NCBI GenBank assembly: GCA_029747015.1 | Contig: JAKOGI010001338.1 | Coordinates: 193,023-257,022, forward strand | Origin: Carnegiea gigantea | Taxonomy: Eukaryota; Streptophyta; Magnoliopsida; Caryophyllales; Cactaceae | Direction: 5' to 3' | DNA length: 64,000 nt | Shown here: positions 34,301 to 46,902 of the stretch, piece by piece | Layout of the letters: every line of letters starts with the position of its first letter | Numbering within the stretch: the first letter of the stretch is position 1 | The notes under the pieces: generated by a model | Told to the model about the DNA's origin: nothing | The model's database searches: none | The model's input: only the letters and a program-made list of their open reading frames with translations | Translations under genes and position numbers: made by a program

Positions 34301-35329
34301 CGTTGAATGCTATTTCAAGTAATATGTGGCTAGTTCAAGAGGTTAAATAAAGTGTTTTCAGAAAGAAGAAAAGGAAGATCTCTATGCATATCCTGTGCTT
34401 ATTTTATGAATGAGTGTTTGAATGAAAATTCAAGCAACGCATCGCTATGTCCGTAATGAATCAAACATTAAAGCTTTGAATGTGCATAACCTATGAAAAA
34501 AAGTTCTTTGCTTAGCCTTCGTTGCTTGCTTATGTGTCTGAGTGTTTGATTTTTAAGAGATTTGGTTATTTAGGAACCTAAAAATGAATTTAAGCGGCTA
34601 AAATGAAGTTTATTGGTAATAATCCATCCTTGGGGACTATGATTACCTAATATGATAGCAATACATAAGCACGTGATATGTGGCCATTAATAGTAATATT
34701 GCCTGTGGGGAATACTCACTGAGTATGTGGTTGCTCATCCCATTACTCTTTCCCCTTTTCCCCAGGTTTACATTATGACAAGTAGAAGCCAGGTCACTTA
34801 TGCTAAGATGAAGTTTATCCTTGCTTGTAAGGTGTCATGTCTGCCGATTTGAAGGAGTCTTACATGTTTAACGAAGTCATGTAATGTATTCCTAGAATTG
34901 TAAATATTTGTAAACAAGTATTCTAGTTTATGTAGTGCATTCGGTTTAAGAATCGCTCCGTATTACCATGTGAGCCAACTATCTAATTTGCCAGTTGTCC
35001 TTTTAGCTGAAATCAGTTACGTTTTGGGATGTAAATCCTAGTACTCCGGTTGTGTAAACTGTTAAGTTGTATCATTCATTTCTCCCGTATTAATAAACTA
35101 TATTGTTTGATGTACTCCGAGCGAGTTTCTCGTTGAGTTATGAACTCTGGCGTGTAGCCGCTGAGCTTATTTTAGAATGCTTTATGCTTTTATGACTATA
35201 GGGGTTTATTGTAAGGCTTAAGCCTGGAAATTGTCAGTTTTTAAGGGAAGCTCTGGCTGTTTAAACCCAGAAGTTAAGTAGGAAGTAAGAAAACGTAATG
35301 CTCCTGGCCCTAGGAGCTGGGGTGTTACA
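31351..35329. mobile_element. 3,979-bp solo LTR nested in the Gypsy RT
   Basis: The termini TGTAACACCC and GGGTGTTACA are perfect 10-bp inverted repeats. AGGTG flanks both sides (31346-31350 and 35330-35334), and removing the insert plus one AGGTG restores the RT frame LRKV-LERC. A 5-bp target duplication with TG...CA ends means LTR retrotransposon. There is no coding sequence, so this is a solo LTR. The very long LTR and TGTAACACCC end recall Tekay/Del chromoviruses (inference). The orientation is uncertain. Confidence 0.88.
32370..33205. repeat. Degenerate minisatellite inside the solo LTR
   Basis: About 12-13 units of roughly 62-70 bp, each with a GTTAGTTAATTCATGC-like part, TTGAAAATGACCT-like part and AAGCATGCCTTAAG-like part. 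The units are diverged from one another. Confidence 0.8.
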
Positions 35330-35334
35330 AGGTG

Positions 35335-36360
35335 TTGGAGAGGTGTAGGGAGAAAAATTTGACTTTGAACTGGAAGAAATGTCACTTCATGGTTAGGGAT
35401 TGAGGTAGACAAAGCTAAGACTAACCTGATTGTTAATCTTCCTCCTACCACTTATGGGAAAGAGGTGTAGCCTTTCCTTGGCTATGTTGGCTCTTATCGT
35501 CATTTCATTAAGAACTTTAGTAAGACTGCAAAGCCTTTGTCTAATCTGCTAGCCAAGGATGTGCCATTTTATTTCTCTGAAGAGTGTCATGAGGTATTTT
35601 CTAAGCTTAAGGAGGCTTTAACCTCTGCTCCTGTTCTTCATCCTCCCATTTGGGGAGAACCATTTGAATTGATGTGTGACGCGTCTAATTATGCTATTGG
35701 GGTTGTATCAGGATAGCATATTGATAGGAAACCCCATGTTATTTACTGTGCTAGTCACACATTGAATAATGCCCAGCTGAATTACACGACTACTAAGAAA
35801 GAATTTTTAGCTGTGATCTTCTGTTTTGAAAAGTTTAGATCCTATCTGAGTGGGTCACATGTAATTATTTACACTGACCACTCTACCCTTAAGCACCTTC
35901 TTTCTAAGAAGGATGCTAAGTCTAGATTTATGAGATGGATTTTACTTTTGCAAAAATTTGACTGTGAAATCAAGGATAAGAAAGGTTCTGAAAACCTTAT
36001 AGCTGATCATCTGTCTAGGATCTTCTATGATAGAGAGAGTGAATCCAGTATTTCAGAATGCTTCTCCAATGAGCAATTGTATGTTGTTCACTCTGATCCT
36101 TGGTATGCTGATATTGTAAACTATTTAATTACTGGTAGGATCCCTGAGGGTTGGACTAAGAATGACAGAGATAGATTCTTCCACCTTGTGAAATTCTTTA
36201 TTTCAGATGACCCTTATTTGTTTAAGTACTACTTTGACCAAGTCTTTAGGAAGTGCATTCCCGGCCATGAGGTGAGAAGTGTCCTTCCGTTTTGTTATAA
36301 CCAGCCATGTGGGGGACATTTTAGTGGTAGAAAGACAGTAATCAAAGTTCTTCAATGCGG
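35335..36360 (+). pseudogene. Gypsy RT C-terminus and RNase H
   Basis: It resumes with LERCREKNLTLNWKKCHFMV after the solo LTR, then FLGYVGSYRHFIKNFSKTAK, LKEALTSAPVLHPPIW and ELMCDASNYAIGVV. The open frame from 35762 reads NNAQLNYTTTKKEFLAVIFC, YTDHSTLKHLLSKKDAKSR and GSENLIADHLSR, the RNase H. It ends at TAG (36365) after the HFSGRKTVIKVLQ integrase zinc region. Confidence 0.85.
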
Positions 36361-37305
36361 TTTTTAGTGGCATACTTTATTTAAAGATGCATTTGAGTAC
36401 TGCAAGAGTTATCCTAGACGCTAGCAGTTGGGTAGAATAAGCAAGAGAGATATGATGCCACTGAACCCCATCATTGTTGTCGATGTTTTTGATGTGTGGG
36501 GTATTAACTTTATGGGATCATTTTCATATTCCTTTGGGAATGAGTACATTTTGTTAACTATGGACTATATTTCTAAATGGGTTGAGGCCATCTCTTCTAG
36601 GACCAATGAAGCTAAAGTCGTTGTGAAATTCCTTATGGAGAACATCTTTGCTCGAGTTGGTATGCCCCGTGCTATCCATTTTGATAATCGATCTTTCGAT
36701 GCCTTATTGAAGACGTATTCCATAGTCCATAGGCTTGCTACTCCCTACCATCCCCAAACCAGTGGCCAGGTTGAAATGTCAAATTAGTAGATCAAGCAGA
36801 TTTTAGAAAAGACAGTGAGTAGGGAAAAGATTGGGCTGACAACCTGGTGGGTGCTCTTTGGGCATAGAGGACGGCTTTCAAAACTCCCTTAGGTATGTCA
36901 CTATATAGGGTAGTTTATGGTAAGCCTTGTCATTTACTTGTGGAGATAGAGCATAAAGCTTGGTGGGCCATTAAGAAGCTCAATTATGACTTAACTGAGG
37001 TAGGCGAGGAGAGACGACTGCAACTGAGTAAGCTAGATAAGATTAGGATTGAGGCTTATGAGAGTGCTCGATGTTACAAAGAGAAGGCGAAGTTGTTTCA
37101 CGATCGACATATTTTTAGGAAAGAGTTACCCCCGGGAATGAAAGTACTCTTGTATGACTCTAGGCTCCATCTGTTTCCAGGGAAATTGAGGTCCCGATGG
37201 ACGGATCTTTATATTGTCTTACATGTTTTTCCTTATGATGCAGTTGAAATTCAGGATCCTCAGAGTGGTGCCACCTTCAACGTGAATGGCCAGTGTTTGA
37301 AATGA
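36361..37305 (+). pseudogene. Gypsy integrase
   Basis: Frame 36428-36787 reads [38 protein letters not shown] and [13 protein letters not shown], the integrase core. The second block is weak: HFDNRSF replaces the usual SDGGSHF. Frame 36895-37305 gives [20 protein letters not shown] and [20 protein letters not shown], the Athila-type C-terminal region ending NVNGQCLK. Confidence 0.82.
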
Positions 37306-38626
37306 TTTTTGGAGCTGACGGGCTAAGAAGATTTGGAGTGTCTGATACTCCACGAACCGGCCGATGATCGATGATTGTGATCTGAGATAGTTTGGGTGTA
37401 CTTTGCACAAGACCTGATTTCCTAGAAATTTCTTCTCTTCTCCTCTTCTTCTTTCTCTCTTTTCTTCTTTCTTTGTCTTATTCCAATTTCTTTTTGCATA
37501 GTTGGTTGCTTTTCCTTGTCTATGATTGGTTATTTTGTTTTTGAGTCTTTCTAGATTTTTTTGTGGTCTTCATGTGTCTATTCCACTTCCAATAAGGACA
37601 TTGTGAGATTTTAGTGTGGGGGTGGGGTGCCTATGTGCACATACATTTTTTGAAAAATTTTGAAAAATCAAAAAAGAATTTGGTTTTGTTTTTGGGGGAC
37701 GTTTGTACTATATCTGATTAGCTTAAATCCCCTGTACTTTGGATATTAGCTTTTATATAAGTAAGATGTGCGTGAAAAGTCTCTGGCCTCAGTGTATCAT
37801 TCTAAGCCCTAATTCTAACTCCACTTGTTCAATATAGATTGTGTAATCCGATCCTTGTTTGTTCCTTCATCATTATCTTTTGGTCTTAGGTTTCCATGAA
37901 TGATTCTCCCACTTGCTTGTGACACGATTACTCTGAAAAAATGAAAAAAAAAGAATATTATGAATAAAGAAGAGAAAAAGGAAAAGATATGAAATAAAAT
38001 TTGGAATGACAAGTATCCTTATAAGGCATGCGCTACTAGGCATGAGGTATGTGCTACTGGGTGTTAACCTTTAAGGCAATACTGCTACTAGGAAAGCTTA
38101 CTTCCAATGTTAATATAATAATAATGTAGTTGTGTCAGTCAAGTGGAATTGAGTCTAATTCTGGTAAATCTAAGTCTTTCGATGATAATACACTTGCACA
38201 CGAGCGATGACATGGATTCAGAATCTTGAAGTATAATGGGGTGAAAAATTAGTGCTTTGATATCATTTATAGGGTAGAGGATTTTGAAGTACATTCTTTG
38301 TATATGCAGGTCAATAATTTGATCACATGGGTGATTTAGTTGATTAGAATGTGTGCATATCTTTCCCTAATTTTATACATATTAGCTTTCAGAAAAAACC
38401 AAAAAGATTTTCTTTTTGAAATAATTTTTGTGAGTATTTTACTTGAAAACTCTCACAAGACCTCACTTGTCCACTTGGGAGACTGAGGGATTTAAAGGGC
38501 TTGTGCATACGCTAAATGCAATCGTGATTCCTACGACAGCGAGTTAAGACTTTCTTTCTCTTATTCATTTCCTTTTAGTTAGTTTAGTTGTTTTACTCAA
38601 GGATGAGTAAAATCTTGGTATGGGAC
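37306..38626 (+). other. Non-coding 3' internal region of the Gypsy element
   Basis: No envelope-like frame is seen, although some Athila elements carry one here. There is a CT-rich tract at 37430-37490, a G-rich TAGTGTGGGGGTGGGG at about 37613 that may be a polypurine tract, and GGATGAGTAAAATCTTGG just before the 3' LTR. Confidence 0.55.
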
Positions 38627-40596
38627 TATTCGTTCATGCCAAAAATGTGTTATTTTTACAATACTTTTATACCCAATTTATGCTCGTTATAATTGTTATT
38701 TTTGGGTTTTTTATTTGATTTTATTTTGTTTTGTAGGTATCGAATAAATGTGAAAAAATACGAAAAAAGATGACAAATGGCGGAAATAAAGCAGTGGGCC
38801 CGCTTATTCAAACCTGACCCAATACTTAAGCCCATTATCTTGTTTAGCCCAATGTGAAAAAAAGGAAAATAAAACCTAAAACCTACCCCGCCCCCACGTG
38901 CTAGACACGTGATGTCTTTAACCCCCTTCCGCTCATTTCCCCTTCTCTCTCTTCTCGGGTACCTGAAACCCGAAATGTCCCCCTCCCCAGCCTCACCATT
39001 CTCGCCATTCTCATCCTCATCTCCTTTCTCTCTCTAGCTCAACTCTTCTCTCTCTCTCTCTTTTCAACAAATCACCATTTTCATCCATGAAATGCTAGCA
39101 CAGCACTGCATTTCATGTTTCAATCAACACCTACATCCCCATCCCACCGTCCACGACACAAGCAAATCGAGGGCTGAAGGTTGAAGGGAAGTTGTGTAGA
39201 TTGAAGGGTACCGTCACCAGAAAAGAGGTTAGGAGCTCTTTAGGGTTGAATTAGTTTTAATTTTTGAAGTTTAAGCTTGAATTTCATATATGTTTTTTGA
39301 TTATTCAGAGTTAGGGTTTGAAAATTTTGGGTCAGGATTTGGTTTTAGATCGGTTTATGGTTCCATATTTCGTGTAATTATGCTACAATTTCATGTTTCC
39401 TAATTGTAATTCACGATTTTAGTTTGTTTTTGTAAGATTTGGATGTTGGTTTTGTTTAATTTCAGTCACAACCCCCTCTCCTGTTTTCATCTTGTTAAAC
39501 ACGGTTATGGTGTTTCCACCATTGATGGCGATGGGTGAAGCTCCCTTCTGATTTTGTTGGCTGAAATTTAGCTCTTCTCCTCGTTCAAGGCCCTGTTCGC
39601 TGTTCTGCCCCAGAACATGGTTTAGGTTTGAATTCTAAAACTTCATTTATACTTTATGAATGATAGTAGCTTAGTTGAATCAATGATAGATGACATTTTG
39701 ATGGTTTATGAATGGTTTGGATTCTGATAGTAGCTTAGTTTTCGATTTTGATGGTCTAGGTTCCGATATTTATGCTTTATGCTTATGAATGGTTCGGCTG
39801 ATTGATGATGAATGGCATTTATGCCTAGATGATATTGATGATATTCATGCTTCATTTATGCTTTATGCTTTATGAATAGTTTGGGTTCTTACTAAGAACA
39901 TGCTCATTTTCTGGTTATCTTAGCTTAATTGAATCAATGATGTTTTGATGTTAGTAGAGCGTATTGTGGGTTGGGAATTCCATATGTGATGTTAGTTGAA
40001 TCAATGATATTGTGGTTTGATGTCAGTAGAGCATATTTCGATGGTTTATGACTGTGATGTTAGAGCGTATTGTGGTTTGGTTTTGGATGCTCATTGCTTT
40101 AGGATTGATTGATGATGATATTGATGTCAGTGATGTTGATCTCCTGTTTTCCTCTCCTATGATTAGTGCCTCTATTATGGCTTTGAAGATGTGGGTTAAT
40201 GATTTCCAAAGGTGAAGTTTTGCGTGCTCTTGAGTGTTCTTGAAATCTTGTATCGCTTGAAAATTCGAATGATGAAATGAGTGGTGAAGTGTTCTTAAGT
40301 GTTAAACAATGAAATTTTGAATCCCACTTGCTTTAAAGTTATTGAGTAGCACTGGAATGACTCTTGTTTGATTAGATTTGGTATTATGTAAGGTTAGTTT
40401 AGATCTATTTGTAATCAATGGTTTCAATTGTCATGATTTTAATATTAGTTTAGAATCATGTTAGATTAGTTTACTTCACTAGTTTGACTAGTGACCTAGA
40501 TCTATTCCGTCGTCCCTATGAAAACGACCCTCAAGTACTGTAGCGAAAGCTGTACGTTTTGCGCTATTCAATTTTACACTCAAATTTATCCTAACA
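38627..40596 (+). repeat. 3' LTR of the Gypsy element
   Basis: It starts TATTCGTTCATGCC, aligns with the 5' LTR over about 1.68 kb, then continues with TTAGATTTGGTATTATG and GACCCTCAAGTACTG to end near TTTATCCTAACA. It is 1,970 bp. The two LTRs differ at many sites, suggesting an old insertion. Confidence 0.85.
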
Positions 40597-40803
40597 TAGA
40601 GTACATGATATAGAAAATTCATAATAATTTGGGCAGTAATAGTTGCCCTATTACTAGAAATTTTCAATTTTCAATGAATTTATTCTAGCCAAATATTTCC
40701 CCCTTTCCCTTCTCACCCGTCCATTATATTCTTCATAATTAATTATTCATTATAATTTTGCTTCTTCCACTAATATTAATGTTGTATGATTTAATTATTA
40801 TTT

Positions 40804-41140
40804 TTGTTACTTGAGTTCTACTTTCATTCCTTGTATAGGTTAGATATTTTTGCATTTTTTGCGTATATGGATAAGATCTACCCACTGCTTTATGTCGCTT
40901 GCACTACTTGCAAAAAAAAATGTCAGCACTTATGTATTTGCTCTAAATGTAATTTATTGTACATGTGCAACTCCAAATTTAACTCAGAGAAGGTATGGAT
41001 AATGAGTTTTCATTGTTAAGTACTCCTGATTGTACATTTCAAGTTGTATGTTTACATTATTATGTACTATATTCTTCTATATGAATTATAGGTACGTTTT
41101 CAGAGTTTTATTGTGAGATCATACAGGTTATAGAAGATTT
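40804..41140 (+). pseudogene. RPA70-like zinc-ribbon exon, probably from a Helitron
   Basis: After a possible acceptor (GTATAG) near 40838, an open exon reads DKIYPLLYVACTTCKKK, then CICSKCN. The Cys pairs C-x2-C ... C-x2-C, together with YVACTTCKKK, resemble the C-terminal zinc ribbon of replication protein A large subunits. A donor AAG|GTATGG ends it at 40992, and an acceptor ATAG at 41091 precedes a weakly similar, frame-broken stretch with DHTG. Plant Helitrons often carry RPA-like genes, and a Helitron-type hairpin follows at 41211. Short and partial, so only moderate confidence. Confidence 0.4.
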
Positions 41141-41210
41141 ATTATCCGTCATAAGGATCATTTTTATAAAAGTCAAATATATTTATTCAAACTATCTACT
41201 GTAGTATACA

Positions 41211-41236
41211 CCGTGTAAACTACGGGTCCAAATTAG
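41211..41236 (+). mobile_element. Helitron-type 3' terminus
   Basis: CCGT-GTAAACT-ACGG can form a hairpin and is followed about ten bases later by TTAG|T, near the CTAG|T end of plant Helitrons. With the RPA-like exon upstream it suggests the 3' part of a decayed Helitron; its 5' end is not identified. Confidence 0.4.
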
Positions 41237-42036
41237 TTATCAGCATATGTTAATGATGCATATTGATTAGGAATTAGATCTAGTGGCCATAAATTCCTAA
41301 TAATATGTGTAGCTCATTTGTGCTTATATACATATTGCAAGCGCAATTTCTTCACATTTATTTGAAGGATTGTCCTCCGTAAATTTGGTAAAGAGAAACT
41401 TTTCAACAAAATTTAAAATGATCATCGTAAAAATAATAGTAATTTTTATATTTGTGGTCTTGCTCAAAAAAGATTGATAGTTTTTATATATTTTAAATTT
41501 TTTTTAGTATCTATTTTTTAAAACTCCTTTTCCTTTTTTAAGGCAAGAGCCAGAAAAACGTACTTTTAGGCCTTGTGTCATTATAATGTTTTAGTTGCTT
41601 ATTTCTCTTTTATTCCTTAATTAAGTCTTGAAGTGTTTGAGCAAAACTCCAAATGCTCAGTTTTATTCTTTAAGCCAAATTTTCATATCATATTATAGTG
41701 GTTATTTTTGTCAATTATGATAGTTGAATATTATGGTAGGTGTACTTTTATTGTATATCCTAACTAAAAGTAAAAATTGGGACTTCATAAAATGAATCTA
41801 GGTAGAAGGAGAGCGAAGGGAAGGGAGCAAGAAATTCTGAACAGACCCCGATCATTATAGACTTCTTCTTAGTGTATTTTAATTCCAGCAAATTCAAAAA
41901 GAATACAAAAGTAGAATGAATAATTTCTAGGATCAAACACACAACATCGGGGAAATGATTAAAAAAATAAAAATTATCTATTAGAATTAAAATTTAAACA
42001 TCATACAATAACTTTTTTAGCGATTTTGAATTGAAC
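41237..42036. other. AT-rich intergenic stretch
   Basis: No coding sequence or element boundary is recognised. Confidence 0.5.
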
Positions 42037-42808
42037 ATGCAAAAAGAGTGCCACTAAGACACAATTATTCACGCATCTAGCAAAATTCTATCTTCACCTT
42101 AAGAAAGATGGAGAGAGATAGTATAAGGCATTAAGAGGAATGCTTTTCATAATGATAGTATAAATAAATTTCAATTGGGGCAGTTAAGTTAAAATAGTTA
42201 GGAGAGGGGAGGAGTAATATTAAGGGAGGTGAAGTTATCAAATGAGATTTTTTCCCCCTCTTTTTCAAAAGGAATTTTAGAGATTTTATGGTGAGAAGAA
42301 AGAAAATTTAAGAGATATTGTATTTTGTAATCATGATGGTATTTTCTAATTATGATAGTAATTATTTTCATAGAAAATCTAATGGTTATGATTACATATT
42401 CAAATAAGCTAATAGTTCAGAATCTTAAATTTATGACAAAATTCAAAAAAGCAACATCTTCACAACATTGCTTTTATATAATAGTATTGTTTAGGGCTTA
42501 CCATGCATTGACAAATTTGCCAATGGCAACCCCTTTCAACCACAAGAGATTAGGGTTTTTTTTCTAGACATAAAACGAGGAAGAGAAAGACAAGAAGGCT
42601 ATAGTTTTCAGGAAGAGATGAATTTTAGAAAAGTAAAAGAAAGTATCACGCACAATAGACTGAATCTATAAATTCAAGACTGTCTTATAATTTTTATAGT
42701 ATCTACCCTTACTAATTAAAGAAATAATTGATGAATTAGATGAATTGATTGTTTTCATTTGATTATTTTCTTGAACAAGATAGCTTCTCTATAATTGTTT
42801 GCCAACAC
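42037..42808 (+). repeat. Tandem duplication, unit 1
   Basis: It aligns with 42839-43291 in two blocks: 42037-42200 (AAAAAGAGTGCCACT... to CAGTTAAGTTAAAATAG) and 42506-42808 (GCATTGACAAATTTGCC... to AATTGTTTGCCAACA). About 300 bases between the blocks (42201-42505) are absent from unit 2, either inserted here or lost there. Confidence 0.75.
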
Positions 42809-42838
42809 TTATCTTCACTTAACGATGCTGGATTGAAC

Positions 42839-43291
42839 ACACAAAAAGAGTATCACTTAGAAACAATTGTTGACTCATCTTACAAGTCCTATCTTCACCC
42901 AAAGATGAAGCATCAAGAAGAATGCTTTTTGCAACGGTAGTGTAAATAAATCTCAATTGGGACAACTAAGTTAAATAAGCATCAACAAGAATGCATTGAC
43001 AAATTTATCAACGGTAGTTCATTTCAACCACAAGAGATTTTTTAGTCTTTCCCTAGAGAAGAGGAGGAGGAGAGAGAAGAGAAGGCTAGGGTTTTCGGTG
43101 AGAGATGAATTTTAAGGAAGTAAAAGAAATTATCATATATAATAGACCGAATCTATAACTTTAAGACTACCTTATAATTTGTAGGAGCATCTATCCTTGC
43201 TAAAGAAATAATTGATGGGAGTTAGATAACTCGATTGTTTTCATTTGATCGTTTTCTCGAATAAGACACCTTCTCTATAATTGTTTGTCAA
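42839..43291 (+). repeat. Tandem duplication, unit 2
   Basis: It begins CACAAAAAGAGTATCACT and ends TTCTCTATAATTGTTTGTCAA. It is diverged from unit 1 by many substitutions and small indels. No protein is recognised in either unit. Confidence 0.75.
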
Positions 43292-46200
43292 TAGAAATGA
43301 AACCAAATAGGTTCCAGGCCGAGGCTGAAACCTAAACCAGTGGTCATCGTAGCTTCCAGGTGCCATACTACGGGCCACTCCATTTACGCTTTATTTGCTG
43401 ATTGCCTCGTGATTTCGCTTTTGCAGGACCCTTTACACTTTTTCTATCGACTCAACTTCAGTTCAGCCTCTTTTTCCCCTCATCAATGCCAAATGGGAAA
43501 CAATTTTTGAGGGCCACCTAAGGGTGATATGAGATTATTTGATAATTCTTGTATCAAGAATTTATGAGGTCTAAATTTCATTGCGATAATGCTGCAATTT
43601 TTTTTATTCTTTTTAAAGCTTTTTCATAGTACATTTCTTTTGAGGCATAGAGGGAAAAGCACATGAGCAAGAATTGTAAAGTAAAACGTATTACGGGTAG
43701 TGCACTTCTTTTGAATTCAAGTATTGTGAAGAGACTCGTAGACTTAGGGACTGCAAGTTGAAGGCATCAACAAATCGGAAAAACTATAATATTCTAGGTT
43801 AGAACCTTCTTTATAAAGTTGAGGATCGATATCCTTCTAAAACATGAGAGCCTTTTAGACTTTTTAGCATTAGACTTTGAAGGTAATTCTCAAAAAACAA
43901 CTCTCTTTCTCCCCTGATTATGAAGACATTAACTTCTAAGAACTAAGGATATGCCGTTGATATTATGTTACGTTTTGGTATTCATTATTCAATACAATTT
44001 GTTTGGTGCCCTAAGAGCTGGTTGCTGACTGTCTGTTAAAATTGCTTTCTTTGTACCACTTTTGAGTTTATACTAGTTGTACTTTGCTTTTGACCTTTAG
44101 CCTCCCAAAAACTAAAAGTAAAGTGTGTTATAGAGATCACTTGAAGTCTACGCAAAATAATCACAAATTGGCAAGTCGCCAAAAGTTTTTAGTATTCATT
44201 TTTGTTTGGTGCCATAACAACACAAGTGAGTAGTGTATCATTGTATATCATTACGAAGTCGCCAAAAGTCAAAACCATTTTGAACTAATGTTATTATGAA
44301 GTGCAAAATTTAAGCGTTAATAGAATTAACGTCTTTGCAAGTTTATAATTTTGTGGGTAATTGAGATTAGTTAACCTTTTTGTAACTTTTTAATCCAAAC
44401 TCAAATCCAATACCTCAAAAATTTTGCCATTAGGCGGGGTATCGGGAATCTGATGTAGCAGTTTTATCCCTGAATTATAAAATCACATAGAGATTGGTTC
44501 TTATTGATCCTGTATTTAAAGAACAGTAAACTATTCGTTACTCCACAGAAACAAAATATATGAAGTTTACAAAGGTATTTTGGTTTAGTCCCTACAATTC
44601 AAACTGAAAAAAATAGTCCAAATTTATCTTTTTCATCTTTACAGATTTTAGACACCTCGTTGTAAGTTTATAATGTAAGGGTAATTGACATTATTACATT
44701 AAACTCTTCTACCCAATTTAACCAAGACTCCTTATATGAATGTAGACTTGGATTATGCATGACGTATCTCCCTACGTGGATTCCCTGCACATACAACTGC
44801 ATATTGTATCCCTTGATAGTATACGATCAAATTCAAAGCCATACCATGGATTTTTCACCTGAGCACAATATGATATCTTGTATTAGTGCATGGAAGCCTA
44901 ACCCCTGAGGTTTAAGGATATTTTAGTTAGATCTAATATAAAAGGGAGATTTAAAAAAAAAAACATTTGATTACATACTATAAGAAAATCAATATAGGAC
45001 AATTCAATGAGATCTCTTCCTAGCACTTGCCTTCACTCAGGTGAAAAAGATTATACCTTGAAGTGACTTTTTTAACTGTTAAAAAATTATAAATAATTAA
45101 AAACACGACAAATTAAAATTGAAAAGATGAATTCATGGCCACAAGAGCCAGGTACCTTAACGGCCAAGACATCTCAGGGCTCCGAATGTATTTGTTGTAC
45201 CAACACCCCATTTAGCCCCTTCCTCTCTCTCTCTTTTTTTTTTTTTTGACGGGCCATGACGTGAAAACGAAATGACATAAATGCAATCAACGAAGCAAGA
45301 TAGACGGTTGTGCACCCAAGAATAAACAAAAGCAAATTAAACCACAAATGCAATAATAGTTGTCGTAGCCTGAGGGCATATTTAATACAACAGCAGATGA
45401 GAAAAGAAATGGAGACACCTTCAAATATAGAGTGGACAACTTAATAAAAATGAAAATGCCCTTTAAGATGAGATTCTAGCCCCATACACACCTCACCTAA
45501 TATGGGGGTCCTCCCCCTCAAAAATTAAGGGTTTCCTTTTCTCCATTGCAGAATAGAGATAAATGTATTATCGCGAAAAACCTTGCCATGTCCTGATCCA
45601 CAACCTATTGAAAAATATTATATCTATGCATCTCTTTCTCAAACTGTATTATGGAGAAACAACAATCTATGTGGGAAGACGAGCATTTGATGTGTATTAA
45701 ATTAGATCCCATGCTGGTGTTAGGATTTTATTTGATAGTAAAAATTGTATTTGTTTATGTCAAATTTATATTTTAGAAGTAGAATGACATATTAATGGTT
45801 AATGAAATTGTACCTTTCTTTCTTGTAAAAAAAAAAAAAGAAAAATAGTCAATTCTATTTTTGCACCCCTTTCCACCTTCAACAGACTGAGCTATAAATT
45901 AGACTTGAATAGCAGGTCTAAAATCAGCAAAAGCTGAGCAGTCCAACCCTCAAAAATTGTGGGTTAGGACAGTGTAAGGTTTTTCTTAGGTTCAATATGA
46001 ATCGACTCCGGAAGATAAGAATCTTCAACTTAAATAGGGGCAAATTAGGATTGCGGTCTTGACTCATCGACACTTAAATTCCTTTTTTGTATTTTTCATT
46101 ATTGTTATTTTTATAAAGGAACATCTTGGATTCCTACCAAAGTCAGAAGAGAACATATAGCATGGAAGTATAAGCCTTAATTTTTCTGGTGAAGTCGCAG

Positions 46201-46575
46201 CATGTCCCCCCCCCCCCCCCCAAAAAAAAAAAAACCAAAAAAAAGTTATCCTGGAGTCTCAATCTTGACATCTCAAACACTCCAATAATCATAACGGCTA
46301 AGTTGACAACTATACTTTGTTCTTTTGCGTTGTGTAATTTAACTATTTATTATAGCTTGACCCTCATTTGGTGGAGATGTTGAGTAAAATAGTTGAACTT
46401 CACCGGTTGTTATTCAACCTGGGCTTCCGAAAAAGAATGATGTACCTTTAACATTATAAATTGTAATTTGATCTTTCCAAATACGTTCTTGTCGTACCAT
46501 GAGGTATTGTAGCTATAACCCTAACCATCCTGGCAAACGAATTGTTAAAATTGTTAGGACTAAGGATGATATTGA
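43292..46575. other. Long intergenic region, nothing coding recognised
   Basis: AT-rich with no domain seen. A T16 tract lies near 45234, an A13 tract near 45827 and a C16-A12 homopolymer compound at about 46206-46233. Confidence 0.45.
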
Positions 46576-46580
46576 TATAT

Positions 46581-46843
46581 TGATAGAATAGAAAATATTG
46601 TGTAAAGATTTTATTTCCATATGTAATAATGTTGTAGATATGATAATATCCTTATGACGATAGAATTGTTTGCTTACCAAATCATGCGTTGCCTAGCCAC
46701 CAAGTAGTTTAGGGTTAGCACAACTATTCTCCTCCTCCCCTCGTGTATAATACGGCGTGTTTTTGCATGGCCGATCAAAGAAGAACAAAGCCGAGGCCAT
46801 AGAAGCTCGGGTTCCTTGCGTATGATTATCTCGTTTCTCTTCA
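46581..46843 (+). repeat. 5' LTR of the complete Copia element
   Basis: It runs from TGATAGAATAGAAAATATTG to GTTTCTCTTCA, followed at once by TAGTATTAGAGC, a decayed copy of the usual initiator-Met tRNA primer site (TGGTATCAGAGC). Confidence 0.88.
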
Positions 46844-46902
46844 TAGTATTAGAGCAATGATACATATCCTATTGAAACTAAAACACAAGAGAAAACGGCA
46901 AG

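Larger units (their letters stand above)
26493..40596 (+). mobile_element. Ty3/Gypsy retrotransposon, Athila-like, with nested solo LTR
   Basis: Two long LTRs (26493-about 28170 and 38627-40596) flank gag, protease, RT, RNase H and integrase in Gypsy order on the plus strand. The protease site DLGASVNLIP and the integrase end [18 protein letters not shown] fit the Athila/Tat branch. The RT is split by a 3,979-bp solo LTR. The 5' LTR lacks its last part and runs straight into gag. Many stops make it inactive. No clear target duplication flanks it. Confidence 0.85.
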
